A stretch of DNA of 64,000 bases from Primula veris (taxonomy: Eukaryota; Streptophyta; Magnoliopsida; Ericales; Primulaceae). Below are positions 30,701 to 42,398 of this stretch, in pieces (the first letter of the stretch is position 1; each line of letters begins with the position of its first letter). The stretch covers positions 15,688,501-15,752,500 of the forward strand of contig OY821750.1 in NCBI GenBank assembly GCA_963682055.1, in the 5' to 3' direction. The position numbers were made by a program, and so were the translations under genes. The notes under the pieces were generated by a model. It did no database searches, was not told the origin of the DNA, and worked only from the letters and a program-made list of their open reading frames with translations.

Positions 30701-33700
30701 CATTAAGTAGACGAGGACGCCACAATGGCAACACTGTCCGAGTTAGCTAATGTAGCAATGGGATTAGAAAACGAGGAGGTTTGTAATGTCCGTAAAAGCT
30801 CACTAAGTTAGTGCATCATAAGTAATATCAACCTTTTTACCAGATCCATACATGATTTTAATCAAACAATCGCTAATAATGACTTAAAAAGTCTCAACAT
30901 ATACGTCAAATATAACCCAAATAACCAAAAAGAAGCCTCAAATAAAAATATATATATATAGCCACCAAACAATCTGGACCGAAACACGATTCCAAATAGC
31001 ATCCAACTTTCTATTTCAGACCATAGACCTAAATAAAGCATCTTAAAAGAAACCCAGATACATGTAAACAATAGCTGAGAAACTTGCTCTTTACCCAAAG
31101 TCTTCAATTGAACATCGGATCAACAAATTAAATACAAAACCAGCTTACATTGCTGTAGACGAGTAGATCAATATAAAAAATTTGTTCAGAAAATATCTCA
31201 CGCGCCGATAACAGCGGCGGCAGTCGCCGGAGCTCAACCGCGCGTGGCGGCGCGTCCATGACCAACGGGTCTGTAACTTTCAGACCTAGGTCGACTGAGC
31301 AAGGGAAGAAGTACTATCGGGTTAGTTTACTGTTTCGACGTTGGGACAGTGGTGGACCAGTGGTGGCAGCGGCGGAATTAGGGTTTTGAAAGAGGTGGCT
31401 CTGATACCTAGTTAAATATTAAGCAGAGAGAATGTTCCCCAAATGATACACCCACATAAACTATATTAGAAACAAGTCAAATTAGAGAATTATATCTCAA
31501 GTCCAAAAGTAAATAGTAAATAACTCAAAAGGACAAATACTAAATATGACTATATTCTAACATAAGAAATGCTTTGGGGATCAAATTTAGATAGTGTAAA
31601 TACATAAAGTGACAATACTTACACATGCAAGCAGCCATTATCGTAGAATCTTTTCACATCATTTGTTGTTGGGTAGTTTTTCTACTTATTTAAATTTGCT
31701 GGGTTTCAATGGTTTCTGAAAGTTACTATCCATTAACCGTCATTGTTGTCTTAAGTTCAAATTGCAACTGCCTTACAGACCTGAAAATTATGGTAAGCAG
31801 CATATTGGAACCTTACACTAAACAATATGTATAGGTCATGTTTTAGTTTGGCATGTTTCATGTACCTAGCAAGCATGTTCCAAAACTGATTACTTTAATT
31901 ACACAGAACTCTCTTGCTTTTACCATCCAGGAAGAATGAAAAGTACCGTTGGTAAAACAATATACTTACTTTATCATCAGATGTTCTTTTGCATATGATA
32001 CTAATAGAAATGAAATACAAGTCTTAGTTTTAATTTTTTTAATCACAGTTAAGTATTTTTTTTGCTTCCAAATAGTCTGAAATGACTTTTACACTTTGAA
32101 ATGCAAAAAGAGGAGCAATTAAGCACGTGCTTCAGTAAATGCGTTAAAGGAAGTAAACATTCACCAAACTTGTTATCCCCTTGCGGTTAGTTTGTAATTT
32201 TCTATCAAGTCAATGAAGCAAATGGATCAAGTGTCCATATCATTTGTTGATAGATGAAACAGATCAATGAGCTTGTTCATGGGTGACAGAGAACTATAGA
32301 ATATGTGTATACATGGGCATGGTGCAGTATAATGCATCCTATTAGAGTTTGGTCCTCGATGGTGTTTTTTTTTTAAATCATCTGCACTATTTATCTGTTG
32401 AGTGATAAATGCTTCTTCATAAGTATTATAGAATAAAAAAACAGTTTTTTTTTTTAAATAATGCTGATGGTTGCAACTGCCTGAATTTGCTTCACTGTCC
32501 AAATCGGCTTCAAGGATTGAACTTGAAGCATTTAAAAATGAATTCGCATTTGCACCATAGTTCACGTGAAACAGTTGAAATAGCCTAGCATTTGGCTTCT
32601 AGAGTGTTTAGTAAGTACTTTGTTCTGATTGAATAGCAAAACTTGTCTTATTACCTGAAAGAAAACTTCTCAATGAAAGTACATTTTTAATTTGTACCTT
32701 CCATCTCTGGCTTCTCTTTGAGCTAATAATATATTTGTTTCAGCACATTGTGGTGGCCATCTGGAAGGTATGAGAAGTTGATTAGTATTGATGAGCAGAA
32801 TCTCTATCTATGGAGCTTGGATTCTGCAAGAAAGATTGCCCAGGTGTGTCTCATGACTTCATCAAAATTTTACCATTATACATTGTAGGGATATAATGAA
32901 AATCACAGGGAGCATTTTTTTTTTTCATTAGGCTGTTTGGGCTCCTCTATGTTTGAGCTCAACACTTAATTCTGTTTTTTATTCGAAAACTTCCTCAAAA
33001 AATAAAAGGAGGAAGTATTTTAGGTGTTTTACCAGCCACTAATGGAATTTTTTTCATCCCTTGCGTGGTATTAAATTAAATTAGTTGTGACTTGTGAGTT
33101 TGTCTATTTGTAATTTTTTTCTCTCTGGTACAATTGGTTATATAAATTGACATACTTTGTTTTGAAGTGTCTGACGAACACAAGTGACTAAAAACTCCAT
33201 AAAAACTAGAAAATTTATCAGACTTGAAACTGTGACCCATTATAAAAAATTTGTAAGTTACATTGTTGATGCACATGAAAAAACTTGGTTGGGTGTTGGA
33301 TATTCATCCAAAATGCATGTTCAGAGAAGCTTTACCCTGTGCCTTGAGTTTGATTCGGAGTAAGAACTTTTCGCTTCTGTCTTTGATCACATGGCCATTG
33401 TAATACAATTGGAAAAAATTGCAACAGTTACTTAAGTTCACTACTAGACTGTTTTACCCAATTTCTAACCTGAAGTATGTCCTAGACAAGCCTAGTGGTG
33501 GAAACACATTTCAATCTTAGAATTTACGTGGTGTTTATTTCACTTCTGTAAATTTGAGTAAGTCTCTTAAGAGTAGAGTCAGAGGTTATGAATAGATTAA
33601 ATGATATTGAGCTTTTCTTCACGGTGTCTTCTTTTTCTTTCTTTATCATCTCTCACTTCTAGAAATTTCAGTAAGGATATTAAGAACATAATCAGAGGTC

Positions 33701-35780
33701 ATGAATTAAATTAAATGAGATCGAGCTTTTCTTCGTTGTTTCCTCTGTTTCTTCATATCCCGACTTTCACTTCTTTTCTTCCTTTCATTGTTCTAATTTT
33801 TCTTCTCTTTAATATAGAGAAGAGAATGTCTGCAAACAATGGTCCTTCCTTTCTACTAAATTGTATATCCTTTGCCGGTTATACGTATCTTGCCTTTGCA
33901 GCACAATTTATGCCATACCAGTTGCTGACGTACTCCATTGCCAAAGAATAGTTTAAAATAGTTTAAACACCTCAATTCGTTCGAGTGTTGCATCTTGATC
34001 GCACTTACCATATCTTTGTGACGTTTTTAATTTTTTTTATTTCTTGTTGTTCTTTGCAGTAAATCATTATAATTTTTATCTCTTGAAAGTTGCATTCTGA
34101 TTGTTTTGTTTCTACTTGTTGATCCTTTATCGGGTCAAGTAAAGATCGAGTGATTGTACTTTCTATCCTTTTTATCAGTTTCTTTTCTTTTCTTGTTCCC
34201 GTATGAACCATTTACTAAACTGTTTTCACTATTATAATCAGATTCTTACTCAGGATTTTTTGTTTAATCATTAGGTGCAATCACAGGAATCAGCTGGGAT
34301 GCTACATAATTTGTCTGGTGGTGCGTGGGATCCACATGACGTGAACTCTGTAGCATCAACATGCGAATCATCTGTCCAATTTTGGGATTTACGGGCAATG
34401 AAGTATGTTTTTCTGCTTCCCTATTTATTGTTGTCAGTTTTTTCGCGTGTGTTTGAGATCTTAGATAAACTATAGTTGTATAGGGTCCTACCGTGCTCTT
34501 AGACTACTGTGAATTGTAGTCCCTGTTGCTAAAGAGTATCACTTTGAAATGAAACATATTAAGAAGACGTAATGATTGCATTGCAATACAGAAAAGTATC
34601 CTTATTTAGTGCCACATGTAAAGTTAACTTTGCAATATTTTTTGAACCATTTTGATGCAAGATAAACATTTTGTACTCAATTTGGCGACGATGTCGTGAC
34701 TGCCTGTATAGGCCTTTGAAAATTGTAGGTCTCTTGTATATAAAACTTTTAAGTGGTTGAGCATCCCTTTCGCCTTCATATATATCTAGTTCTGAGCATG
34801 TCAATTTTTCTTTTCGTTGCAGGAAAACAAATTCAATTGAACATGCACACATCCGTAATATAGATTATGATCCGAAAAGAAGACACAGACTTGTAAGTAT
34901 AGTCTCAATTCATGTCCATACAACTTGTCTGTCTGTTCCCTGGGTTATTTTGAATTTCACTTTATAGTCCGTATCCAATTAATCATTCAAGAGAATGGAC
35001 TAATAGGCACTATGGTATTTCCTTTAATGACTATTATAAATGAAATTTAAAGTTTCCTTAGAAACCATAATGACCCTGTTCACGACTATATTAGTATCTA
35101 AGCATACAAAACTTACCCTGTCTTAGTAAGTTGATCGCCATTCCTTTATTTACAGGCCCAAAATCAACAAAACTTTTCTAAATATTGAAAGCATAACAAA
35201 GTTACTCTGTACCCTGCATTTAAAGTGATATGAAGACAAAATCACTTGGAGGAATAAACAAGGAAAATTGAGAGTTTGGTGGTTTTTTGGGTAACATGAA
35301 AGCAATGTCTGTTAAATCCTTCAAGAAATTGATTTATTGTGTTTCTAACTAAATTGCAACTTAGGGATTCTATTGAAGAACGTGAAGTTCCCATCCTTTG
35401 AATTCGGGAATCAAAATATGATTTTTGTTACTTTTCTTTGATGACATTATTTTCCTTGCTCTCTATTTTGGGATCATATGTTTGTGGACCCTTCAGGTAA
35501 CGGCAGAAGATGAATCTGGGATACATATATGGGACCTTAGAATGCCAAAGGTTCCTGTCACGGAGCTCCCTGGACATACACACTGGTACTTCTATTGCTT
35601 GTGTTACTGGTTTACACTTATTTATATTAGATGATTTATTTTGAGCCACATGTAATTATCGCTATATAAATGAACTGTATGATCTCATGCATGTCATTAT
35701 AGTTGTGATGACCCTCTCATTGTACTTCGTGCAGGACATGGGCCGTTAAATGTAATCCTGAGTACGAGGGGCTAATCCTG

Positions 35781-35817
<37 letters not shown>

Positions 35818-37517
35818 ACGTCTCTCTATGCACTAATTCATTAACAAATGTTTATAAAGAATAAATGGAGCCAAGTGACTTACTGATTTGGCCCTAAGTC
35901 CTAATCCAGAAGTGAGGGTATATGTGTTGCTTCTGCTTAACTAAGTACAAGAAAACATCATATCAAGGTTTGATAGCTACGAGGAAACAAATGTACTGGA
36001 TGGTCTGTCTGGTTTGACAAATGACATATTTTCTAATTATTAACAAAAATTGAAAATCACGGGTTATTTCATCCTCTTCACTCTCCAGAAAGATGATCCT
36101 GGGGAATTTTTTTGAACTTAAGCACACGTTACTAAAAATTAAGTGAATGACTAAAGGACAGTGGCTGTCATTCACTTGAATGGTGTTGTAATGTTCTCGC
36201 ATAACTTCATGTATTATCGTCATTGATAATACAAATAGCAGCGAGATGACGTTTTAGTGACCATTTATTCGTTGATGTCTCTGATATTTTGACGCTTTTC
36301 ACAGAGTGCTGGAACAGATTCCGCTGTCAACCTTTGGTTTGCTTCACCTCTAGGCATCGATGACATACAGCCTGAAAGGTGATAACTCTTCCATATCTTT
36401 CAAATTTCATTGTGGTAACCTTTTTTTCGTTACTTCATGTGTGCTTTTCTGTTCTTTACAACTGTAGCAGTTTGGAGTCACCTACAAGGCGGGCAGAAGC
36501 ATTGCTTAACTCATACAGCGACTATGAAGACAGTGTTTACGGTAATTCTAGCAGTCTTCATGTTTTTTCTTTCGAAATGGATGTATTTGTTTCTTATAAG
36601 TATTTATTTTATATTTTCAGAAACCGATAATACCTTGTGCTGATACATTGTCTGATTGCTTTATATAATTTTTTCAGGGATTGCATGGAGTTCCCGAGAA
36701 CCTTGGATTTTCGTGTCATTGTCTTATGATGGAAGGGTAAGTGCATAATTTTGTGCCCAAACAGGGTGAAAACTTTTCAGAACTTCTACAAGTAATTTTT
36801 GTTCTTGAGTGAGTGAATTTTTAACATTGTTGTCTAGTTACGGATAAGTAAGAACAGATGGTAAGATGATTGTCATGATAAAGCGCTAAATTACGAAGAA
36901 TAGAATCAGAAATGATATAATTTTAGAAAGCAAAGAGGTGGATTTTTTGAAGCGAGATTTTGAGATGTTCATTTGGATATTCTAGTGAGATAGACAACCA
37001 AGCTATTATTGTATAAACTATCTTCAAAATTTTCAATTTGAGTGGATTTTACACAGAAACCTATGATCTTCAGCAGTTCACCGTACTATTTCTCCTGCAT
37101 AGCGTAATTCAGTCCATACTTCTGAAAATACCATTTTCACTATAACCTTTAGGTGTGTTTGGAAATGTCAAGAAAAGGAAAAGAAAATAAAACCAAGGAA
37201 AATGAACTTGAAATCATTTTCCGATCATGTGTTTGGAAGGTTGGGAAATCAAGAGAAAAGAAAAGAAAAAAAAGAGAGATGGAGGGAGCTAGTCGCACTT
37301 TTCCCATTTGTTTTCATTTTCCTCCACTTTTGGAAGTAAAATGGTTTCTCTCATTATACACACAGTTTTCCCTCACTTTCTTTTGTTTTCTTTTCCATTG
37401 GTTTTCTTATGCAATCAAACACAAGAAAATGTTTTATTGGGAAATCATTTTCATTTTCCCATGAGTTTTCCGGGTTCCAAACACACCCTTAGTCTAAACG
37501 TGAATATCTTTAAAGTG

Positions 37518-37563
<46 letters not shown>

Positions 37564-37723
37564 TATATATGTAATATTATATAGATGCGTGTGTATGTGT
37601 GTACATGTTACTTTATTATTTTGTATAATCTTGTAGACATATATACCTTTTAATCTAACCAACATTTCCTTCCCAAAACAGGTGGTTTTGGAAAACATAA
37701 AGCCTCATCTCCAAAGAAATTGA
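23289..37723 (+). CDS. EIPR1: WD40-repeat protein, EIPR1/TSSC1 homologue (13 exons)
   Basis: Exons: 23289-23336, 24514-24597, 26198-26330, 27066-27177, 32744-32843, 34275-34402, 34823-34892, 35497-35585, 35735-35780, 36305-36378, 36471-36541 (or from 36468), 36678-36736, 37682-37723. They total 1056 bases, encode 351 residues with no stop or frameshift, and all introns are GT-AG. The protein starts MQGGSTTGIGYGLKYQ and has beta-propeller signatures: HPNEIWDVASCPFEQRIFST, AAIWQIPELYG, LYLWSLDSARK, GGAWDPHDVNSVAST, VQFWDLRAMK, IHIWDLRMPK, HTHWTWAVKCNPEYE, VNLWFASP and YGIAWSSREPW. Mammalian EIPR1 (TSSC1) binds EARP/GARP tethering complexes in endosome-to-Golgi and recycling traffic; a similar plant role is inferred. 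The fourth intron (5.6 kb) contains an inverted copia element. Donors of exons 2 and 9 (GTTTCC, GTTCTC) are weak. Confidence 0.93.
23600..23880. mobile_element. Probable MITE with 39-bp internal repeats in intron 1
   Basis: The segment starts GGACCCGTTTGGCAACAGC and ends near GTACCAAACATAGCC, giving imperfect inverted ends. A unit of about 39 bases containing AAAACAGATTTTTAAAATCT and GAATGAATTCTT recurs about three times between 23715 and 23830. A related end pattern occurs near 52440-52590. The family is not identified. Confidence 0.5.
24063..24360. mobile_element. Dispersed AT-rich element with ACTAGTAACCGTGTCC motif
   Basis: The region carries the 18-bp palindrome CTAGTATATATATACTAG (24090-24107), followed by CGTGTCCACGCGTTGCGTG. 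A diverged relative begins near 24802 (ACTAGTAATCATAGCCC..CGTTGCGTGCG). Both continue into a similar stretch with AGTGGCAAAATTTGGCAGC or GTGGGACAAATTTTGGTAGC and then a TATAATAATAGTATGAT tail. These look like two decayed copies of one non-autonomous plant element lying in intron 1 and intron 2. The class is uncertain; Helitron-like is a guess. Confidence 0.4.
24396..24450. repeat. Pentanucleotide microsatellite (GATAT)n
   Basis: About eleven uninterrupted GATAT units lie in intron 1, about 60 bases upstream of exon 2 (24514). Confidence 0.95.
24755..24795. repeat. (GT)n microsatellite in intron 2
   Basis: A run of about 18 GT units follows an AT run and precedes the second copy of the ACTAGTAATC element. 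Confidence 0.95.
25423..25492. repeat. Near-perfect hairpin with 30-bp arms in intron 2
   Basis: The left arm 25423-25452 (ending ATTATAATAAGCAAA) is the exact reverse complement of 25462-25491 (starting TTTGCTTATTATAAT), with a 9-base loop ACTCTTGAC. The arm matches the tail of the dispersed element that begins near 24802, so the hairpin may be two such tails facing each other. Confidence 0.85.
26697..26960. mobile_element. Probable MITE in intron 3
   Basis: It begins GGGCCTCATTTGGTTACAGG and ends ACCCAACCAAACAAGGCCTTA. The two ends are imperfect inverted repeats around GGCCT(T/C)(G/A)TTTGGTT, a common plant MITE terminus. The target duplication is not clear, so the superfamily is left open. 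Confidence 0.55.
27376..27540 (-). repeat. 3' LTR of the copia element
   Basis: This 165-bp LTR matches 31410-31562 except for about 12 extra bases (near AAATGTGGTGTT) and a few substitutions. Confidence 0.9.
27567..30686 (-). pseudogene. copia pol: pre-integrase, integrase, RT, RNase H (frameshifted)
   Basis: Four stretches in two frames give the copia order. Pre-integrase is in 30686-30084 (WYFRLGHPSLAKLKQV and a CEACQLGKH finger). Integrase is in 30163-29510 (VDDFYRMTWLF, RSDNALDYVQ, QQNGIAERKH as the D-D-E residues). RT is in 29149-28406 (KTVGCRWVYTVKY, LYQLDIKNAFLHGEL, YVDDIIISG). RNase H is in 28328-27567 (GFNDADWTGDCSDRWSTSGY). Stops and frame changes between them make it non-functional. 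Integrase preceding RT identifies Ty1/copia. Confidence 0.9.
31410..31562 (-). repeat. 5' LTR of the copia element
   Basis: This 153-bp LTR is followed on the minus strand by the primer-binding site at about 31396-31409 and then by a GC-rich leader with a short start of gag (MDAPPRAVELRRLPP) that soon hits a stop. Confidence 0.9.
31563..32743. other. Remainder of intron 4 of the WD40 gene
   Basis: AT-rich intronic DNA with no gene or clear repeat. It ends at the acceptor TTTGTTTCAG before exon 5. Confidence 0.6.
35783..35815. repeat. (TC)n microsatellite abutting a splice donor
   Basis: About 16 TC units begin two bases inside intron 9, whose donor reads CTG/GTTCTC. The repeat has apparently replaced the usual GTAAGT-like context. 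Confidence 0.9.
37150..37491. mobile_element. MITE with GGTGTGTTTGGAA inverted ends (intron 12)
   Basis: GGTGTGTTTGGAA at 37152-37164 pairs with TTCCAAACACACC at 37475-37487. TTA lies next to both ends, fitting a PIF/Harbinger-like 3-base duplication if one terminal G was lost on the left. Internal sequence is A/G-rich then T/C-rich and also partly self-complementary. Confidence 0.7.
37519..37575. repeat. Compound (CT)n(CA)n(TA)n microsatellite
   Basis: A CT run, a CA run and a short AT run follow each other directly in the last intron of the WD40 gene. Confidence 0.95.
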
Positions 37724-38258
37724 TGATCATTGTTTATTCCTGAATAAGTTTCTAAAGGTGTTCTCATGCCATCTGCAGTGCTACTTTTGAGCTTTATATT
37801 GAATTGTCACGGAAGTTTTAGTTCAGTGACATGTATTCCCCTCTCGTTACAGCTGCAAATTACTTTCCTTTTGGGGGTAAAGTGCTAAGGAATACTTGTT
37901 TCCCCTTCTACATGACAAAATCTCCTTTCAGCTGTAACATATTCAACTCTTCACTGTTGTATGAGATATACTTGTATATCAATTTTTAGCCGACATGTGT
38001 GCTTTGCCATTAAGTTGAATATCTTTTTGTGGTCGATGAATAGTTTCAATAGTAATCGCTGTACCTTTTCACATCTCGCCAATGAAACATTCAGGTTCTC
38101 TTTCGTTCTCGAAGAACTGTGTTGAATACAACTGAAAATACTGTTTACGTCAATGTGGTTTATTTCAGTTAATTTTCTCTGTTTCTGGTTTGAGAAATTG
38201 TCCATCTTTTGCTCTGTTAAACTGGGAGAAGATCAGGTACTTTTTGTGGTAAAGCTAA
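37724..38258 (+). other. 3' flank/UTR of the WD40 gene
   Basis: T-rich sequence follows the stop TGA at 37721-37723. No other gene was seen; the 3' UTR end cannot be fixed. It ends at the TAA duplication of the next element. Confidence 0.5.
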
Positions 38259-39435
38259 CGCTCTGTTTGTTTTGTTGTAAAATGGGGATAAACAAACATT
38301 TACGGGTAAAATAGATTTTCCGGGTGATTGGTTTAACGTAAAACATTTTTTTTGGAAAACTTTTCCCACATATTCTTTATAATACTAGTATTATAGTTAT
38401 TATTAATTATAGATCTATTCTTTCAAAATTATTTAATAATTAGTCCAATTCTATCTACTAACCAATAAAAAAAGGAAAAAACACGAAAAATTCTAAAAAA
38501 TAACAAAAATGCAAAAAAAAATTTCAAAAAATTTCAAAAAATCTAAAAAACCCAAGAAATTTTGAAAAAGCTAAAATCTAATTAACCAATAAAAATATAA
38601 ATAAATAGGAAAAAATCTAAAAAATAACAAAAAATTGGAAAAATAAAACAAAAAATTCCGAAAAATCTAAAAAATCCAAGAAAATTTGAAAAAGCTAAAA
38701 TCTAATTAACCAATAAAAATATAAATAAATAGGAAAAAATCTAAAAAATAATGAAAAAATAAAACAAAAAACAAAAAATTCCGAAAAATCTAAAAAACCT
38801 AAGAAAATTTGAAAAAGCTAAAATCTAATTAACCAATAAAAATATAAATAAATAGGAAAAAATCTAAAAAATAACAAAAAAATGGAAAAAATAAAACAAA
38901 AAATTCCGAAAAATCTAAAAAACCCAATAAATTTTGAAAAAGCTAAAAAAAGTCAATAATATCTTCTATACTTATAATTTTATGAGTTTATATGTTGAAA
39001 AATTATAAGTTATTATAAGTGACGTATATGAAATAAAATATGTGTTTAGGTTAAATTTCCTATACATGTTGACGAAGTTCCTTTCAGAAAAGTAGACGAA
39101 CTTTTAGCTTTTTTCCCGTCAAAATAATTGTGATTTTAATCACTAATGTTTTTAAACTTTCACGAACTTATTCATTTTTGTGACTTTTAGTTAATTTTTG
39201 TGACTTTCATCTTAAAATATTTTGTTTAAAGTATGAACAATGTTTATTTATTTATGCATCAAATTTGTCTAATTTAAATAACTAATAGATTTTTGAATTT
39301 CAATAGAATTCCCATGGGAAACCTTTGACGCACCAAACACCCGTAAATATAATGCAAATAAAAGTTTGCACCGTAAAACTTTACCCAAAAAATATTTTCC
39401 CTCCGTAAATATTTTACTACGAAACAAACAGAACG
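38259..39435. mobile_element. 1.18-kb TIR-type non-autonomous element
   Basis: The left end CGCTCTGTTTGTTTTGTTG and the right end, reverse-complemented, CGTTCTGTTTGTTTCGTAG are imperfect terminal inverted repeats. TAA flanks both sides (38256-38258 and 39436-39438). A second inner inverted similarity involves TTTACGGGTAAAAT and TTTTACCC-type sequence. The centre is an AT-rich tandem array. There is no transposase frame. The superfamily is uncertain; a 3-base TAA duplication suggests PIF/Harbinger. Confidence 0.65.
38470..38965. repeat. ~124-bp AT-rich tandem repeat
   Basis: ATTAACCAATAAAAATATAA starts at 38581, 38705 and 38828 (spacing 124 and 123). Flanking blocks AAATCTAAAAAA and GAAAAAGCTAAAATCTA repeat in register, with partial units on both sides. 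It is internal to the TIR element. Confidence 0.88.
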
Positions 39436-39439
39436 TAAA

Positions 39440-40879
39440 AGGGGTTGCGGAAAGCAAACTATTGTTCCCATGTGTGCATCTCTGTACGCCCATTTGGAAA
39501 ACAAAACCAGTGTTGTTTATTTCTTACGTTCTCCAGAAAAAACATTACTTTTTTTTCCCTTGCTTGCCATATCCATGAACAGATCTATCATCCCTGCCTT
39601 TTTTCCTTCATTAAAAATACAGTCTAATTATCTATTTTTTTAGGGCTTTTTAAATGTCTATATGTATCTAAATGTGTGTATTACACATAATATGGAGCGT
39701 CTATCTCAGATTCCAAAATGCCTTTCATGTAGTGGTTCGGTCTAATTATTTTTCCTGCGAAATGGACTCGAACAATGTTTTTTTGTGATGCTTAGAGACG
39801 GCAACTTCTGGGGTTTTGAGCTGCCGATTATGTCCTGTGGGCGGAGTTTGGTTCTACAAGTTGAAGATTTGTTTGTTTATTGGAACGAATTTCTTTTAGT
39901 ATTATAGACCTGTTCTAAGCTTCCTTATCTTTAATACTTTATTTTATCTAGGCGAGCAAGTACATTAGATCAGATATCTCACCATTTAGTATAATTTGTT
40001 AGTTAGATAATGATACACTGGACTTATAGCACACTCATTAAATGTCATGTTGGCAATCACTGGTTAAGTTTTATGTTAAAGTTAGCAATAACACTAATGG
40101 GTGAGATCACAATCATTTTATTATATTTTAAATTGTTTAATAATGTTATATCTCACTTATCTTATTAACTAGTATCAATATATTAATAAAATAAATTTTT
40201 GACTAGTTAGTCCAATCTACACAACAAATGAAAATTAAAGTTAGCTTGTATGAATCTAAGTCATTGATTTTTTATTTATTTTTTTGCTTATTTGACAATA
40301 GTTAGCTAGCCAATTTATAAAATACAATATGAATGCTCTTAAATAACATATTTACATGTTACACACAATTGCAAGTCCTTATCTTTTTCCCTATCAAAAT
40401 AAAATATTATTTGTATATTTTTATAACAATTTAATAGCTTAGAACTATTGTTCAAGGTAGAAAATGATAGGTGAGGAAAGCTTGTGAAAAAAATGTCATT
40501 AGTAGGAAAGAGAAAAAGTTAAATTGATTGCTGACATGACAAAAAATAATATATTTATAGGAAACTTTCTGCTTCCTTATATATAAACAAGGTATGCTCT
40601 TGTGTCTTTATAATTAAGGAATTCTAAGGGTAAACCAATGCACGTGAAGGTATTTCTTCTCATCCGCACCAGTTATCTCAATCATTTTATTAAACATAAC
40701 ATATTTTATACTTTTTAAGGAACCGTTTATATTTACATAAAATTCCAGTTTTGTTATTAATTTCCTTATAATAAGTAATAACCCTACATTATTATTTTTA
40801 TTTTTTTATTATCTTTTAATAATCATAACAATATTACAACCACAAAAATGTGGACCCATGATAGTTTATTATTATTATA
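39440..40879. other. AT-rich intergenic DNA, no gene seen
   Basis: Between the WD40 gene and the SUMO protease gene there is no supported coding region here, only short AT-rich open frames. No repeat of confident structure was noted before the Stowaway MITE. Confidence 0.6.
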
Positions 40880-41113
40880 CTCCATTCGTCCCTAAACAAA
40901 TATCCTCTACGAAAATACATGCAACTTTGACCATCAAAGTTTTCATATCAAAATTACCGAAATGAAAAAATTGAAAATTTCATCATATAGTTCTAACCAT
41001 AAACTACGTGATTAACTTTTGAAATAATTTTTTCGGCAATTTAAATATTAAAAAATTATCGGTCAAAATTGTAGTTATTTTCGTAGGGGACATTTGTTTA
41101 GAGACAGATGGAG
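40880..41113. mobile_element. Stowaway-type MITE (Tc1/mariner)
   Basis: CTCCATTCGTCCCTAAACAA and the right end TTGTTTAGAGACAGATGGAG are terminal inverted repeats. The dinucleotide TA flanks both sides (40878-40879 and 41114-41115). The size (234 bp) and the CTCC(C/A)TC.GTCCC end are typical of plant Stowaway elements. Confidence 0.88.
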
Positions 41114-41115
41114 TA

Positions 41116-42398
41116 TTAATCTAGGGAATCATATGCATTCCTCATATACGAGGTGAATTTTATGTTTCCTTAAATTTAGGGAATTTATAGGGTTTCTGAT
41201 AAATGTCATTTTTTATATCATAATCATCAAATTTTAAGAAAAAATATGTTTTGAAAAACCAAATGCGGATGCTGACATTTGAAGAACGGATGCAATTGGA
41301 TGTTTAGTATATAAACAATTAGCTATACTAATATGGTGATATTTTTTCCACGTAAATCATAGAGAAACTGATGTTTATGTTCTAAGATCTTAAAAATACG
41401 ATGTTGCGTGTAATACCTGGTTTATGACTGAGTAAAAGATTTCCATTTGATCTTCAAAAAGAAAAGAGTCAAGCATCCACGTTAAACTTCTTTGAATGTT
41501 TTCTAAGATTAAATTCAGATTAAAAAAGGTATTGAGATTTATATCTTTGATCAACAATTTATGATTTTGTATCATTGTAAATCTCTGTTCTTTTAAATTA
41601 TTTATCTTCTTCCATTTATGGTTATAATATTTGTTTTAACATTTTTAAAAATGATTTTAATTTTGTGAAAGCTATCCATACCTTTTTGATCACTTGATGG
41701 AGAAGAGAAGTGGTGTGTATATTTGGGAATGAGAGATGTAGGAGACATGCTTTTTTTATGTTTAGTATTCAAACAAAGATCAGTCTGGTCTTTAGGGTTG
41801 TCGATGTCAGATGCTTTTCTAACGAGTTAGTCTCCACTAGCTGAGTTTCGACAGAGTAGCATACTATCGGTTCAAATACTTGGTTTGGAATCAGGAAACA
41901 AGCCAATTGATCGAGATGGGAGGGATAACTGAATCATGAAAAACAAAACATGTCAAACTCACAGAGGTTAACTTATGTCCCTACAAGGTAACCTTAGGAT
42001 TTTTGAATTAATCATTCAGTAAACAAGTTCGAGCCCAACATTATCAAAATCAAGCTCATCTCAACTTGTTCAAAAGAAGTTTTTGTATCATGCTCTTGGA
42101 CATTAAAACCTTAAAATCAGAAGTTACAAATAAAAGATGGATGCAGGAACAAAAAAACTTAATTTCAGGGTTGGTATTATCTCAAACCAAGTTTAAAACA
42201 ACCTTTTCTATCTCCCCACACTGCTTCAAATGATTCTGAGTCTCTGACCAACCATATACTCCCATTACTTGAACCAATCTACAACAATGACTAAACCACC
42301 TTTAACTTCATCAGAATAAATATCATATTCACATAACCACAACTAATTTTTCTCAAGTCAGAACCGTGAAGGACAAACAAAAACTAGAAGACGCACAG
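41116..42398. other. Intergenic DNA and 3' region of the SUMO protease gene
   Basis: No coding region was supported. The part nearest 42398 probably includes the 3' UTR of the minus-strand gene ending at 42399. The rest is AT-rich and unassigned. Confidence 0.5.

Larger units (their letters stand above)
27376..31562 (-). mobile_element. Ty1/copia retrotransposon in intron 4, gag mostly deleted
   Basis: Direct repeats at 27376-27540 and 31410-31562 (TTCTAACA ends) bound a 4.2-kb element read on the minus strand. Next to the 5' LTR is AGGTATCAGAGCCA, one mismatch from the initiator-Met primer site TGGTATCAGAGC. Next to the 3' LTR is GAGTGGGGG, a polypurine tract. Flanks TAAAG or AAAGA (left) and TAAGA (right) give only an imperfect duplication. 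Only about 720 bases separate the 5' LTR from the protease/pre-integrase region, so most of gag is missing. The host gene still splices cleanly around it on paper. Confidence 0.92.

Noticed and set aside
37153..37574. Plus-strand open frames in the last intron of the WD40 gene
   Set aside because: They coincide with a MITE and a compound microsatellite.
38259..39435. A full-length autonomous DNA transposon
   Set aside because: The interior is an AT-rich tandem array with no transposase frame.
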